Notes under the pieces: generated by a model
Told to the model about the DNA's origin: nothing
The model's input: only the letters and a program-made list of their open reading frames with translations
The model's database searches: none
Translations under genes and position numbers: made by a program
Shown: positions 11,301 to 23,221 of the stretch, one piece after another
Position numbering within the stretch: the first letter of the stretch is position 1
Layout of the letters: each line of letters starts with the position of its first letter
Source: Alopecurus myosuroides
Taxonomy: Eukaryota > Streptophyta > Magnoliopsida > Poales > Poaceae
Direction of reading: 5' to 3'
Length of the DNA stretch: 64,000 nt
Assembly (NCBI GenBank): GCA_028641055.1
Contig: CM054062.1
Location: 271,269,092-271,333,091, forward strand

Positions 11301-12088
11301 ATATTCAACAAGTGAAATGATTTATGTAACAAACAAATATTCTCATGACCAGGCTCTTAATTCATATGACAGTCAGAGACCTAAATACACAAGTTAAATG
11401 ATGTCCATGCTTGTTGCCGGTTCTGAATTATGTAGAAGTGTTTCAGATACAATGCATCAGTAAAGATTGTTCCAAAATGAAACCAGAGCACTAAACCAAC
11501 CTGGCCAGGATAAGAGGAATTAACATGTGATAACTACATAGAAGTCGTTTGGAAGCGCAAACCGGCTTTTCTATATGTGTAGGCACCTAAGGACCGAATT
11601 CAAAACATTACAATTTCCACGAAAGTCTTGAGTTACTAAGTTGTTCCGAATGCAATACGCAAGCAGATGCGTAAATGAAAAGGCGTAATTTTACTAGGAA
11701 CATAAGGAAAGGGGACACTGTACCAGCAAGCTTGACAGATGTGAAAGTGTATGTGCTTGGTTACTTCCTTGCATAGTATCCTTTGCGTTTGGCTGTGCGG
11801 GGTTCGAAAATCCGTGGCCTAAGAATTTGCAACCAAACACAACCAAATATGGCTTACAAATATATTTGTATAAATGCACAAGATGTGAAGCAAGTTATAA
11901 TATAAAAATGGAAGCACGGATAACTTGTGAGTCTGAAGTCTATTCAGAAAGAAACATGACATGACAAAAGAGATACCGGATTTTTCAAATGGAACATAAC
12001 ACACGGGTGTTTGAAACAAATACTGGGAAGTATAACCAGCAAAGCACAATGCATGTTTTAAATTTAGCTTAACATTCACCTTGATGGT

Positions 12089-12268
12089 TGGCGGAACCGG
12101 GGGGACCAGCAGGGGCCTTGGCCCCCCCTATGACATGCACATTAAGAATTTTTTTACATATAAAAGGCTGGTTTGGATGAGATTAGAAGGAAAAATTACA
12201 TGCTTGGCTCCCCCTAATTGATTATTATCACGTTTGGTCCCCTCTAATGCTAAATCCTGGTTCCGCCC
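12089..12268. mobile_element. Small inverted-repeat element in first exon of the adaptor-like gene
   Basis: Ends read TGGCGGAACCGGG and, inverted, GGGCGGAACCAGG, and both sides are flanked by ATGGT (12084-12088 and 12269-12273). It is 180 bp and non-coding. The ends resemble hAT-type GGCGGA termini, but the visible duplication is only 5 bp. It brings a premature stop into the host reading frame at about 12130. Removing it joins exon 1 cleanly to its splice donor near 12073. Confidence 0.65.
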
Positions 12269-13010
12269 ATGGTCATGGTCCACCACTTTCTTCTCTTGAT
12301 CCTCAGCAGAAATGTCATTAAATTGCTCGACCACCTTGTGGTCTTGGACAGATTCCTCGGTGCCTGCATCTGCAGTAAGGTACTGAAGGAGGTAAGGAGC
12401 CCTCATTGTGGCCCAACGACCGAAGATGTGCTGGACACTTCTGGCAGCGGCGTCACCGTCGCCGCCCGAGACTTGGGTTGCAATTGTCCCATCCTCCAAT
12501 GCGGGAGATGCGACATCGGCAGTCCTTGAGTCGCCACCTAAATGGATTGTGTTGCTCCTCTTAGCTTCCTGCCAATCAACGCTTGTGTCACCCGCCGGCT
12601 TGAGGAGCCGCGTGGCGCTCCCACTCTGCCTGGACATGTGGTCGTTGAGGGCGGAGGTAGCCACTAGAGCGATGAGGGAGATGAAAGGCATGGGAGGGAA
12701 GAGAGAGAGACAAGGCGTGTTTCGTACGCTTAGTGAATGTTTTAAAATGCGGCCCCTCAGCTTTCAGTATATGCCCATTGGTGCTCTCTGGCAACCAGTA
12801 CAAGTGTACAACGCACACGCTCTCACGAGTATTTCACACAAAAGGGCTGCAACTAAATTAATTTTCTAGCCAGCTCAGACAAATGGGATGAAAAGGCTCG
12901 AGTAGAGGTTTCGGGAAAAAAAATTGACCAAGGCGTGACCCCGTTCTAGTAGGAGTAGTGGTGTATTCTTTTCTTTCCACGGAATATTATCGTTGTAGTG
13001 CGAGCAGGGG

Positions 13011-13166
13011 TAGAGATGTGAAGGTGGGATCCCACTTATCCCACTTATTGTCCCACTTATACCTCATTTGTAAGTGTTTAGTTCATTTTTTTGTCAAAAT
13101 TTTTAAACTAAGCATTCACAAAAAAGATATAAGTGGAATAAGTGGGATCCCACTTTCGCATCCCTA
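13011..13166. mobile_element. hAT MITE with perfect 8-bp duplication
   Basis: The 156-bp element has long inverted ends: TAGAGATG on the left, and TAGGGATGCGAAAGTGGGA on the right strand. Both contain GTGGGATCCCAC. It is flanked by AGCAGGGG on both sides (13003-13010 and 13167-13174). An exact 8-bp duplication and TAGGGATG ends are diagnostic for hAT MITEs. It lies upstream of the adaptor-like gene's start codon. Confidence 0.9.
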
Positions 13167-14399
13167 AGCAGGGGGCATACGCGGGCCGGGAAGGCTTTGG
13201 TTGATGTAAGTATGTGTCGAGAATTGGTGCGACACCTTGCTCATACAATTATTATTATTGGCACAGATTTTCATCACTATTACTCCTCGACCATTGGTGC
13301 ATGAGTATATTTCCTTTAGCCTCCCATGAGGAAAACGAAACTAAGATATGGCATCTAGGTGGACTCTTCTCGCTCGTCTCGTGTCTGTTACGTTTACGCT
13401 CCATCGTGATCAAACCCCCGCTTATAAGGTCCTAAACCCCTTAATCTACCACGGTGAAAATCATCTCCACGTCTCTTGCGATTTGTTCCCCAAACGGTAT
13501 ATATACGAAAAGCGAGGCGCCCCAGCATACGCTTCAAAACCGCACGTGCGAAAAAAAAGTTACTGTGCACGGGATAAATGTTGACATATATATATACTAG
13601 TTGAATGCCCGCGCGTTGCTACGGACAAAAAAAATCTAGTGGTTCAAATTTATTCTTGTAAAAAAATGAAAATATAGAATTCGCATCATTATATAGGACA
13701 GGGAAAAAATATTCTAATTGACTGTATTTACTTTTAACCAAAAAAAACTGCAATGCCTTACAAATACGTGTTAAAAAATATTGCCAAAATTTACAATTCA
13801 ACTGGTAAATACCGAATGAGAAGCACACAAATCTGACCTCCCAGAGCTAACTAACAGTGTGCAACTACCATTTGTAAGCACCCAACCTATTTTGTGAAAT
13901 TTATTTCACATCCTAACTATAAAAGGTATAGACAATACTCCGCAAAAAGAGAATCATGTACTTAGTAGATCATCTTATGTAGCAAATCAAGAGTTTGGAA
14001 ATGCTTGGGGCATCAAGAATTGTTCCCTGACAAATAGTTATGAGTACCCCTTTAGAGGCTCGGACGCCTTATAGCTTTTGATAAGACAAGAACAATGTTT
14101 TTTCTATTAGTCTGGCTAAAGAGAAAATTAGGGAAGCTGACCTCAAATGGCACAGAATAATAAACCAAAACAAACCAGAAGATCAAGTAACATTGGTAGT
14201 CCAGGCCAAATGAAATATAAATTGTTCTAACCTCCCAAAATAGAATGAAAACTCACCCTAAAATGTGAATATCAGTCTTGGAGACATGGAACTGCATTAT
14301 ATTTACTAAAAATACGAACATGGGTCCCTCAACTGTTACATTATAGAGTTTGATACTCTACGAGGTGATACTTCTGCATATATTCACAATCCTCTATGT

Positions 14400-14512
14400 T
14401 TCATCCATCGGAATCAACATAAGTTATCTGCTCCAGTGTTTCGTTATTGAGCTTCACATCCATCGGAATCAAAATGAGTTATCTGCTCCAGGGTTTCGTT
14501 ATTGGGCTTCAC
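14400..14512. repeat. About 57-bp tandem duplication
   Basis: A unit beginning CATCCATCGGAATCAA and ending TTGGGCTTCAC occurs twice in tandem (about 14401-14455 and 14458-14512) with four or so single-base differences. Confidence 0.7.
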
Positions 14513-15213
14513 CTATAACTGAAGTCCTGCCAGTGCTGGCTTCCCACCCGGAAGGCATACATGATCAACGGTTCAATAAAATTGTGATTGTTGAGAATGA
14601 GCCATGCTAAATATCACTATGAGTTAAAACATAATGGTCAAGAACAATGGCAAATCTGTTACCTTTTAAAAATATTAACCATATAGAATGAAAGGTTTGT
14701 TAAGCATTATCTTGTACAATGTATTCATCGAGCGAAATCCCCAGCTTATTCCTACAAATTTAATAACATTTAACCATTATCTTGTACAATGTATAATAAT
14801 GACTAACCACATCATAGAAAGGAAGTTTTAAAAATATCTAGAAAGAAGCAAAATGTTTTCAAACTGAGGAATGCATAACTGTTGAGATGCTAGAGCTATT
14901 TCAACATACAGCTAAGTTTAGTGTCCTTCAGTATAGCACGAAAAACACAAGACAATACTTCATGTTGTAGGAGATTATACATAGTCTGAAAATAAAAAAG
15001 AAGTTTCATAATAGTGAAAAATATTTAGAAACAACATTATGCGGTTCTAGGAACAAAAACACATACATAGATGTGGCTAACACCAGAAATAAGACTTCTG
15101 CACAATGACTTAGTGGGTAGTCCAACATCGCTCGCATCTTTCTTGCAAACCCAAGCTCAGCAAGCTGGCATAAAAAAGCTGATTTCCATGTACATGATCA
15201 GCCAAGTCTGGAT

Positions 15214-15314
15214 ATACCTAAGAGAGATTTGAAAAAAGGTTAGGAGTGCGTCAAACAAAAGACTACGAGCAAGATATATACCTAAGAGAGATTTGGAAAA
15301 AGGTTAGGAGTGCA
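15214..15314. repeat. Direct repeat of about 38 bp with 25-bp spacer
   Basis: The phrase ATACCTAAGAGAGATTTG followed by AAAAAGGTTAGGAGTGC occurs near 15216 and again near 15279. The copies differ at two positions. Confidence 0.65.
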
Positions 15315-17543
15315 TGAATATTGAAACTCTCATGGTAAAGGTTTTCCATTTCAGTTCTTGGTGCCTGCGTTGGCAACGACAACAAATTTAGGTCATTAAA
15401 ATATACAATAGAAAACCGTAGGCAAAATAATAAGAACTCACAATTTCATGAACCGAAGTATCACACCACCGGCGACATGTCCCTGGCACAGAACATATCA
15501 GATTGCCTCGCCCTCTTCTTACATCTCGTAGTAGGAGTTCGAGAACGTTGGGTGGTAGCATCAGCGATGGGCCCGTTAGTGGCACGAGACGACAAGTACG
15601 CTAATGAGGGGACGTGTGGCGGCGTATCGGTTTCAATTGATCTGCCGCGTCGGCGGCACGTGGAGGATCTAGGGCATTGGTGACGGATCCCCATACAGTC
15701 GACCTCCATCCCGTGCGACAGCTCCTCGGATGCCTCTACCACCGCCGCCCGCGGCATCTCCATCCCATCTGCATCTCCATCCCGTACGCCAGCTCCAAGA
15801 AGGCATCATCAACAATAATCTGTACACAGTCCACCTGCAGCTAAGTAGTTTCATTTTATTTTTAAAGATTTGATAAAATCCTATGAGACTAAGATATCAT
15901 TTATCTCATCACCTAGGTTCATATTAATCATTCACATACATATGACTTAATCTCTCTGAGTACAAGTATCCCATGAATTATAGTATTACCACTTTGTCAG
16001 GTCACAACCAAGTGAGCTTTTATTTGGAGAACACAACATCTATTATACAGAAAGGGCATTGATCTAGTAAGCAAAAACAACACAATTGTCATTTTAACAA
16101 TACTAACGTCCTTCAACTTCTACTTATAAATCTGCTCATCATCTATGGTAAGCTAGTTCAATACAATGAACGGTTTAGAGTGAATAGTTCAGACAGGGCT
16201 AAACAAAGAAGATTCACAAAGAAAAACATTTAGTATCTTCTAAACTTGAGAGAGGGGTCAAATGATTCCTTTCCAATGCTAGGAATAACCTGCGCTGAGA
16301 TGGCAGTACACACGGGATGGATCAGGAACTGCTGGTCTTAAAGCAGCAGTACAAGAGAATTGAAAAACCTAATTTGATTTGTGAATCTTCCCGCAAAGAA
16401 ATAAATTGTGAATAAAAGTTAAATCATGACACTGTCAAACATGAAAAAACTCTTTAAGACAAAAAATATTAGAACAATGCAGAGAAAGCTGAAGTAGAAG
16501 TGATCAGATTATTACAATGCAGCCACATGTGAGACTACTGACTGTGAGAACTCATCCACACAATATCCATGTTCAGTATACCAGTCTGCTTTTGGTAGAC
16601 CTATACATCGATGGGTGATTATTGTAGAGGAGGACTGGGGATCTGCTTTTGCCTGGCAGCAGCGGGCACTCCTTGAGAGGGTTGCAGCGGCAGTAGAACA
16701 TAGTTGATAAAAATAAATTAATAAAAATCATGACACTTTTATCAGCACCCTTGCATTAAGTGATTGATCAGATAAGTAGTTTAAATCTCAATTTCACATC
16801 CCATTCTATCGACCACCTACTTATTCTCTGTAGGAATGACACATCCCGAGTGGTAGACCAGACAATTACTACACCAAGAAAGCAGAGTATAGTTCAGGGA
16901 AACCAATCACGACTCGCGGCCAGTGCTAGGAGAATGGGTTTACCTATGTAAATGCCCAAGCAACAAAGATGCATGAAGTGTGGCGGCAGATTGAGCACGG
17001 AGGTCCTTAGCGACCGCTCTCGATCTGGACATGGCTATGATAGCAAGTTGAGGTCGAGGGCGATGAGTGAAGGGGGCGGCAAGAGGTCAAAGTCGATTCA
17101 GGCATTCACGTCGGCACCAAACGGGAAGGCGCCGGCGCTCCTTGCGTGTTCTTCCTTGAGTGCTTGGTCTCGTCCTCCGGTCTTGCTCGGTGACCGGGAA
17201 GCGAGAGGCGACGAACGACACGGCCGCAACTTGGGGATGGGGATTCTGCATCCGGTTAACCAATTTCGTTCCTCCTACCAGAGGAGAGGGGTGAGGCCAT
17301 ATGAGCTCAACCCGGTGGCGGCGGGGAACGAGCCCTAGATGTGGCTTCTGCCTGGGACGAGCTTTGTTCCTGGAGGAGAGGCAGAGACCAGAGATACGTG
17401 CTGGGAAGAGCGAGTGATTTATTTTCCTGGGCTTGGCCCACGTGGCCATGTGCGTGCGCTTGCAGGGTCAGGAGAAATTTGTCACAGGCAGACCATCACA
17501 CGACGTACCGAAGTATGTTGGAGTCAGGTTTAATGCTAAAGAT

Positions 17544-19272
17544 TTTTTTTCGCGAAAACGCAAAAGCTTTGCGTTTCTTTGCATTGATAGAAAAGAAGAG
17601 TTTTACATGCTCAACAAGGAGCAGACACCACCCTATACAACACAACACAGCAGAGCAAAACGTTCAACAACTCGCCAAATCACGAGCGTAGAACGTACTC
17701 CACATCCGGCTAGTCCGAAGACAGCCACCAACGGGATCAGAACTACAAAGCAGAAGAGCTTGTCCTAGGCCGAGCAACATCACCGCGTCTCAATCGACGC
17801 CGGTCATCTACGAAGGCCGACAGCTTGACCCGAACTTCCCTTGTCGACGCACCATCCACCCTTGATGCCTGAGAAGTGGCAAGTAGATGGCGGGATTTGG
17901 TCGATCCCGAGTAAGGTGACGTCTTCGACTCACCGGCGACAGTGTCCATAGCGCCTCTGAACATCAGCCTTGTACGACGGCGAGCGCCGGAGGAAATAAG
18001 CAAGAGCTCCAAGCCGTGTCTCCAAGCGCGATGCTCCCAACGGAGGGACGACGTCGAAGACGCCGCCATCACGCCGATCCAACATAATCTAGGCTTTCAC
18101 CCGGAGACATCCACCAAACCGAGAGAGGAGGGAATTGACGGCACAACTTGGCGACGCCTCCAAGGAGGGGAACGACGCCCACGGGCGCCATCGCCGCCGG
18201 CACCGACCGAAGACGGGCATGACTTTCGTCCGCATTGCATTGCCGTCCACCTCCCACCCTACCCAACGGATTGGAATAGGCGTCCTTGTTTATCGCACCG
18301 CCGCCACCGCAGCCCCTCGCTATTGTAGCCCAATCCCATGGTCCAACCCCACCAACCGACGTCCTCCTCCTGTCGGACAACGGGCACCCACGCGCAAGCG
18401 GCCAAGCCGTCCGCAGCGCATCAAGCACGCTCCCAGGACCACCCAAACTCACCAGCCCCGCCGGTCGCAGAGAGTCTCGACGCCTCCGACGATGGCAACA
18501 CCCGCACATCCACTCCGGCCAAAGGTGACAAAGCGCCAAATTTCCGGCGAGGGGCCAGCTGCCCGCGGCGGCAGCACGAGCCCCACCGCACCCTCACCGC
18601 CGAGGCCTCTGGCCGCCGCCGCCGCAGCCGAGGCGCAGCACACGTGCAAGTCCAAGGAGGGGATGGCTGCCGCCGCTCAGGGCGCAGCTTAAGCACCGCG
18701 ATGGCCTTACCGTCACCACCGCCGAGGCGCAGCGCAAACATGAGTCCAGGCGAGGAGCCGGCTGCCGCCGCTCAGGGCGCAGCACGGACCAGCCATGGTC
18801 CCACAGCCGTGGCTTCCAGCTGCCTCCACGACCGAGGACGAGAGAGTCGGGAGGGGAGCAGGGTGGAGGAGGGGGAGGTTACTCGGGACACCCTCCTGGC
18901 CGCGCCGCCGTCACCCGCACCAGAAGCCGGGGAGATGGGTCGCTGCCATGGCTGCTCGCGCCAGAAGAAGGGGAACCAGACGCCGCGCCGTCAGCACCCT
19001 TGGCAGCGAGGAAGGGTCCCGCCGCCGCCCTCAACCGCACGGGCTTTTCCCGGCGGCGAGATCCCGGCGGCGGCAGGGAGGAGAGCTCGGAAGGGGCGGC
19101 GGTGTCTGCTAGTGCTCCGCCCCCCGAGTCGCCGCAGCGGGGCGACGCGGGGGTCTGCGAGCTGCGCGGGGGACGGGAGGTCGCGGGGGTGGGGGAACCG
19201 GCGGCGAGGTCTCTCGAAAAGCTATAGCGGTGATATAGCCCGCTATTTAAATCTTCGGAAACAAGTCTACTC
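17544..19272 (-). mobile_element. Retroposed GC-rich sequence with 14-bp target duplication
   Basis: TTAATGCTAAAGAT flanks the block exactly (17530-17543 and 19273-19286). A T tract follows the left copy, so the insert is oriented on the minus strand with its A-tail at 17544. The 3' end contains an imperfect hairpin around AACGCAAAAGCTTTGCGTT, seen in plant LINE tails. The remaining 1.7 kb is very GC-rich at the distal (5') end and has no recognisable RT or gag. It could be a non-autonomous LINE derivative or a processed copy of a cellular transcript. Retroposition is well supported, but family identity is not. Confidence 0.75.
18655..18790. repeat. Imperfect repeats within the retroposed sequence
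   Basis: The phrase GCTGCCGCCGCTCAGGGCGC occurs near 18667 and again near 18762, and each copy is preceded by a CGAGGCGCAGC-like phrase. This suggests an internal duplication of about 95 bp within the GC-rich 5' part. Confidence 0.55.
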
Positions 19273-19526
19273 TTAATGCTAAAGATGATAAAGATAGAAA
19301 TAGAGAAGTAGGAATTTGTTGAGTAAATTAAGGAGAGGAGCACACTATTTTTATGGTTGTGTGGACCATTTTTTGTTAGGAGAGGTTAGGGATGAGAGAA
19401 TATTTAGGGCGGTGGCATATTTCTCGTAATTATCTACGAGCGGATAGTTGGTTACGATGTGACATTTATCTCGTAATTTCTTAGATGTGTGACACCGCCT
19501 CACGACCACTGTAACCTTAATAGTAA

Positions 19527-19528
<2 letters not shown>

Positions 19529-19574
<46 letters not shown>
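19529..19574. repeat. (TA)n microsatellite
   Basis: About 22 TA dinucleotides in a row lie immediately left of the inverted terminal repeat of the next element. Confidence 0.95.
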
Positions 19575-19576
<2 letters not shown>

Positions 19577-19577
<1 letters not shown>

Positions 19578-22140
19578 GAAAATTACCTGCTGCATAGGGG
19601 TGTAGCTACCCACGTCTCGGTTGATCAACGCGTGTCTAACAGCGTTAGATACAAACGTACTGTGTGGGGACGCGCCCATACGACATACTACTCGCACCTT
19701 CCTCTGTTTTTCTTCTCTCTCCTGAATAATTCATTCAGGAGACATGTGGCTGAATTATTATTCCCCCAACTGTCGATCTCCATTCGCCTTCTCCACGCGA
19801 TGCCGCCCTTGCCATATGTCCTCTCGGTTGTCGCTCCTCCGGTCAAATCATCACCCACCGCTTCCCCAACTCCATCCGGTTCCGGCAGCTGGATCTGGAG
19901 AGTCCATTGCGTTCTCGTCGTCCACCTTAAGTTCCACCGCGTGCAGTGCTAGGTCTGTGGCCGTCGATGAGGTCGTCCATGCGTTTCAGCCAGAGTCCCT
20001 CTATCGCGCCGCAGCCAGAGTTGGACTCCCAAAACGCCACCGTCTTCGTCCACCACGTTGGCCTCCTTTGTTTTTTTTTCTTTAGATCATGCTCCCTCCC
20101 GTAATCTTGTTTGTCACTTTGTCCTTATCTTCTCATTTTTTTCTCCTACACAACTTTTCTCGCGCATGGAAAGTAATACTTCTAACTTCTTCCATGTTAT
20201 CGATTTGTGATTTTCTTTCATGCGTGGTGCTTGGTCTCGTGGCCGTCGACGAGGTTGTCTGGTCGATTCAGCTGGAGTGCTCTCCATCCAGCCGTAGCCC
20301 GAACTGGTCTCACATGATGCCGTCGTCTTGCTTTTTTTTTTTCTAGATCCGTTTTTAGTTTGTTGTCAAGATCCACATGGTTAAGATTTTTTTAATTTAG
20401 TACGGCTATGGGATTTTCAAGCACTTGATGTTCAATTAATTTCTTCCCCTTATTTCTCTCTCCGGCAGCTCCAGGCTTTCGATTTCAGCTGGGGAGTGAA
20501 GCATGTCGTTGCTTTTTTCTGAAAAATTAGCCTGATTTCTCATCATGTATGGCCTTGTCCGGTTTGCCTTGTTGGTTTGGAGGCACGGTCGAGCTTCCTT
20601 GAAGGATATCTATGGAGTGGTCTGGCTGGCTTTGTCGTTCTCCTCGCCGCTAGTCAGCGCAGCAGGGGGGTTCTGAACTCTTGCGGGGCTTGCTGTTTGC
20701 CGTGGCATCCATGGAGAGACCACAAACACCAACAGTTTCTCCATATTATACAACATTTTGGATACATATTTCCTTCTCTTCTTTCTGTTTTTTCTCGATG
20801 CAAAATTTTTGTTGGCGCGGGAAAGAAACGTGTGGCATTTCAACAGCGAGACATACTTACATGCATTCAGTGAGTTATATCAATTTGATTTTTCTTCCAT
20901 GCTCTCTCTCACTAAGGATCGAATATTTTAGCCGCGGTGTGAGTCGATGTTTTTTGTTCGGAATGGAACTCAGGTTTTTTCTTCCTTTTGTTTTTCTTTC
21001 TTCCGTTCATTTTTCCTTTCATGCTCTGAAATGAGTCAAATGACCTGGAGAAGTCTGTACAAGGTCCATATTGCTTCGGTAGAACTCAGTTTGTTTTCGT
21101 TGAAAACTGATGCAACTGCTAAAGAAAACTGGTCCCATTAATTACTCTAGAATTGGGCAACTAGATGCGATGGAGAATGATTCTTCGTTGCAAGTAGGGG
21201 TGACAGATTAGCGCGGTTCAAGAGGCGTCCCACAGTCTGGTTGAGGAAGCAAGAACTCATTGGAGGAGTCAACCGATTGGAGACGAAGCGGTTTCATTAT
21301 TTTATCTTTTCTACTCGAGCGCACTAGGCACATTTAATAATCTTTATTGCTCCTTGTTGAAACGTTTGTATCCAGTCGGTGGTGGATCGAGGCCTTCTTC
21401 CTATGTTCTGTTCAATTCTTGGTCGTTGGTGGAGTTCTAGGGAGTGAGTTGGCATGACTAACTGTGGTTTAGTGCGCGTGTTATGCGCAGACATGATGTG
21501 TTATTTTCAGTAACACGATGTAATATTCGCTTGAACAGCAGCACCGGTTTTGGTGTTTGCGGTACATGGAAATAAATTAGTTACTTCCCTAGAAAAAGTC
21601 GATAAAACATGGTGTTTGCACTAGAAGGAAAATAAAGTCATTTTCTCCCCTAAAATAAAGTAAAAAAAAAGAACTACTTTCTGTGTCGGACGCGAAGCAG
21701 TTTCGATAAAACAACACTCAACATGATCTTTGGACAAGAGAAGGTGGGATGGGTAAGATCACGGTGGATATTGTTTTCACACAGACTGTTGGTTACTAGC
21801 TTCACAATATTATCCTCAGTTAAGAAAAATCTTGAGATGTGAAACCACACTGTGCTGACCTCTCATTTCCACGGAATAATTCCTTTTTACACATGGGTCC
21901 ACCACAATGGGTTGTTTGTTTTCTTGTTGGTGCATGCATGTGCAGCCCACAATTGTTTTGTGGGCAGGACGTACCCCTTGCTGAGGAGGGGAAAGCCGCA
22001 TGAAGTGGGGCTCACCGCGTTTTGGTTAAGAGATTCCTCTGCTAGCGCCGTCAAGTGGTCGTGAGGTTGACGTTTGAGATGGACATCATCCAACGGTTGC
22101 TACGGCACGGGTAGCTACACCCCATGGCAGAAAATCCACA
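19577..22140. mobile_element. Inverted-repeat element set in TA microsatellites (Mutator- or Micron-like)
   Basis: The left end contains GGGGTGTAGCTACCC (19597-19611); the right end carries its inverse GGGTAGCTACACCCC (22109-22123), with further similarity outward (CTGC-ATAGGGG against CTGCCATGGGG). Both ends abut long TA runs. Rice Micron elements are known to sit inside TA microsatellites, and Mutator relatives also favour such sites; assignment here is inferred. The interior has no transposase. It contains a duplicated segment and pyrimidine-rich exon/intron-like sequence, so it may carry gene fragments. Confidence 0.6.
19948..20350. repeat. Diverged tandem duplication inside the TA-flanked element
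   Basis: The block starting GTCTGTGGCCGTCGATGAGG (about 19953) reappears diverged at about 20234 as GTCTCGTGGCCGTCGACGAGG-type sequence. Each copy runs through CAGC-AGAGT and a T-rich tract into TCTAGATC or TTAGATC. The unit is about 280 bp. Confidence 0.6.
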
Positions 22141-22141
22141 C

Positions 22142-22147
22142 TCATAT

Positions 22148-22197
<50 letters not shown>

Positions 22198-22212
22198 TAC
22201 ATATATATATAC
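22142..22212. repeat. (TA)n / (CA)n microsatellite
   Basis: TA and CATA dinucleotide runs lie directly right of the TA-flanked element. Confidence 0.95.
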
Positions 22213-22536
22213 ACTCTATTTGGCACACTGAGTGCAGAAAACTTATTTTGTATCCACAATATTTTTTATGTTGTCAAGTCAAAAATTTATGTTACGTATG
22301 TAATTATTTATGTTCATGTTTGATACATAAGGGAATACTCGGCATAAAAACGAAAAAAAATGTGAGTCATAGCATCATAAAAGTCATAAAAACAACGTAA
22401 TAATGTGTTTTTTCTTTTTTTTTGTAGCATCATGTAAATAAAAGTTCTATGTCCTGTATATATTTTCTTACGTTCTACTCGACATAAGGAACACGACAAA
22501 ATTTACGTGACGCAAAAATCACTTATAATTCAAAAG

Positions 22537-22573
22537 ATACAGGGTGGGTGTAGAATAACTATTCTGCACCCTG
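22537..22573. repeat. Short palindrome CAGGGTG...CACCCTG
   Basis: The arms GTAGAATA and TATTCTGC, with outer CAGGGTG and CACCCTG, form an inverted repeat around ACT. It resembles the terminal hairpin of a cereal MITE. The partner end was not identified. Confidence 0.5.
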
Positions 22574-22612
22574 GATGTCAAATAGCGCGACCCTATTGAT
22601 ATATATATAGGT

Positions 22613-23221
22613 AAATTAACACATGCTCCATGGTGCCCATGCTTCTGTACAAAATACTGTTCAATTTGTACAGGTGTATATTGTGGATACCTTGAATACC
22701 TAAAATTTAGGTTTGTATGACGTATATATACAATTTTTGAATAAAACTAATTTTTGACATATACTTGGTGAAACCTTATTGATTTTGAATAAAACTAATA
22801 GACATCCTATTTTTGAAAGGAGGAAGAATATACGGAGTGAAGATTTCCATCTCCCAGGCTCTAGTGCTACTTGTGTTTATTAAAAAAGTTCAAAAAAGAT
22901 ATTTCAAATTTCCAGGAAAAACAGTCCTGGGTTTTCCTCTCAACGTGTAAAATTTCAAATTGAAATACTTTGTATTTTTAGTTAGATAGTAGAAAGACAA
23001 ATGCACGGATCTGAGTATAGTGCTTCCGACCTTCAAAAAAAATTAAGATTTTGTTATTTTTATGTAGCCCATCATTTGGCGGTACCTGTTCGTATGCTAC
23101 ATCATGGATTACATACGAAATTATTTTTAATTTATAGATATATTTTGAAACCCGAAGAGTTCACTTGTGCTCGGGCGGGAGCAAAATGACTTTCCAATAT
23201 GTATGGTGTGGAATTTTGTGG
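22613..23221. other. AT-rich spacer without gene
   Basis: No coding, RNA gene or element boundary could be supported. GCTCCATGGTGCCCATGCTTC near 22625 and GGAGGAAGAATATACGGAGTG near 22820 look like decayed MITE pieces. Confidence 0.35.

Larger units (their letters stand above)
5344..12691 (-). pseudogene. Mu-homology-domain (adaptor/muniscin-like) gene, broken by transposons
   Basis: Seven exons fit together with matching phases: 12691-12074, 11818-11724, 11052-10921, 10795-10633, 6976-6715, 6633-6525, and 6461-5344 interrupted by an insertion. Acceptors such as TTTTTTTCAG and TTTTGCAG and a GTAAGT donor are clear. Removing the two insertions leaves 1,374 bases. The third exon (APIKIAVSEKIDIEIIGDKV onward) looks like the start of a mu-homology domain. 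Later exons (VSVPIPHVDDSG, RIEWQIPHISASDE) fit its beta strands. The product ends in an acidic DEDDDFLF tail. Such domains bind membrane cargo in AP-complex mu subunits and muniscins; AP-5 mu or the TPLATE subunit TML are my best guesses, with low certainty. Breaks: TGA at 10711-10709, insertions at 12089-12268 and 5468-6398, and a GC instead of GT donor at 6714-6713. Confidence 0.75.
13175..17529. other. Largely unassigned AT-rich region with weak minus-strand exon-like pieces
   Basis: No mobile element ends were established. A motif TATATACTAGTTGAATGCCC at 13590-13609, followed by GCGCGTTGCTACGG, resembles termini scattered in cereal genomes. Two exon-like GC-rich patches read best on the minus strand: 15763-15445, opening MEMPRAAVVEASEE and followed by a GTGAGT donor, and 17449-17087. 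Neither product was recognised and neither could be joined to further exons. They could be remnants of another host gene or captured fragments. Confidence 0.3.

Noticed and set aside
13590..13625. ACTAGTTGAATGCCC motif followed by GCGCGTTGCTACGG, considered as a Helitron end
   Set aside because: No TC start, hairpin-plus-CTRR end or A-T insertion site could be shown; kept only as a repeat-like motif.
15388..15585. F-box-like reading LPPNVLELLLRDVRRGRG on the minus strand
   Set aside because: Similarity is limited to a few residues and a competing longer frame overlaps; not enough to call a gene.
18338..19276. 312-residue ORF in the GC-rich retroposon
   Set aside because: Overlapping long frames exist on both strands and all are Pro/Arg/Ala/Ser-rich; composition explains them.
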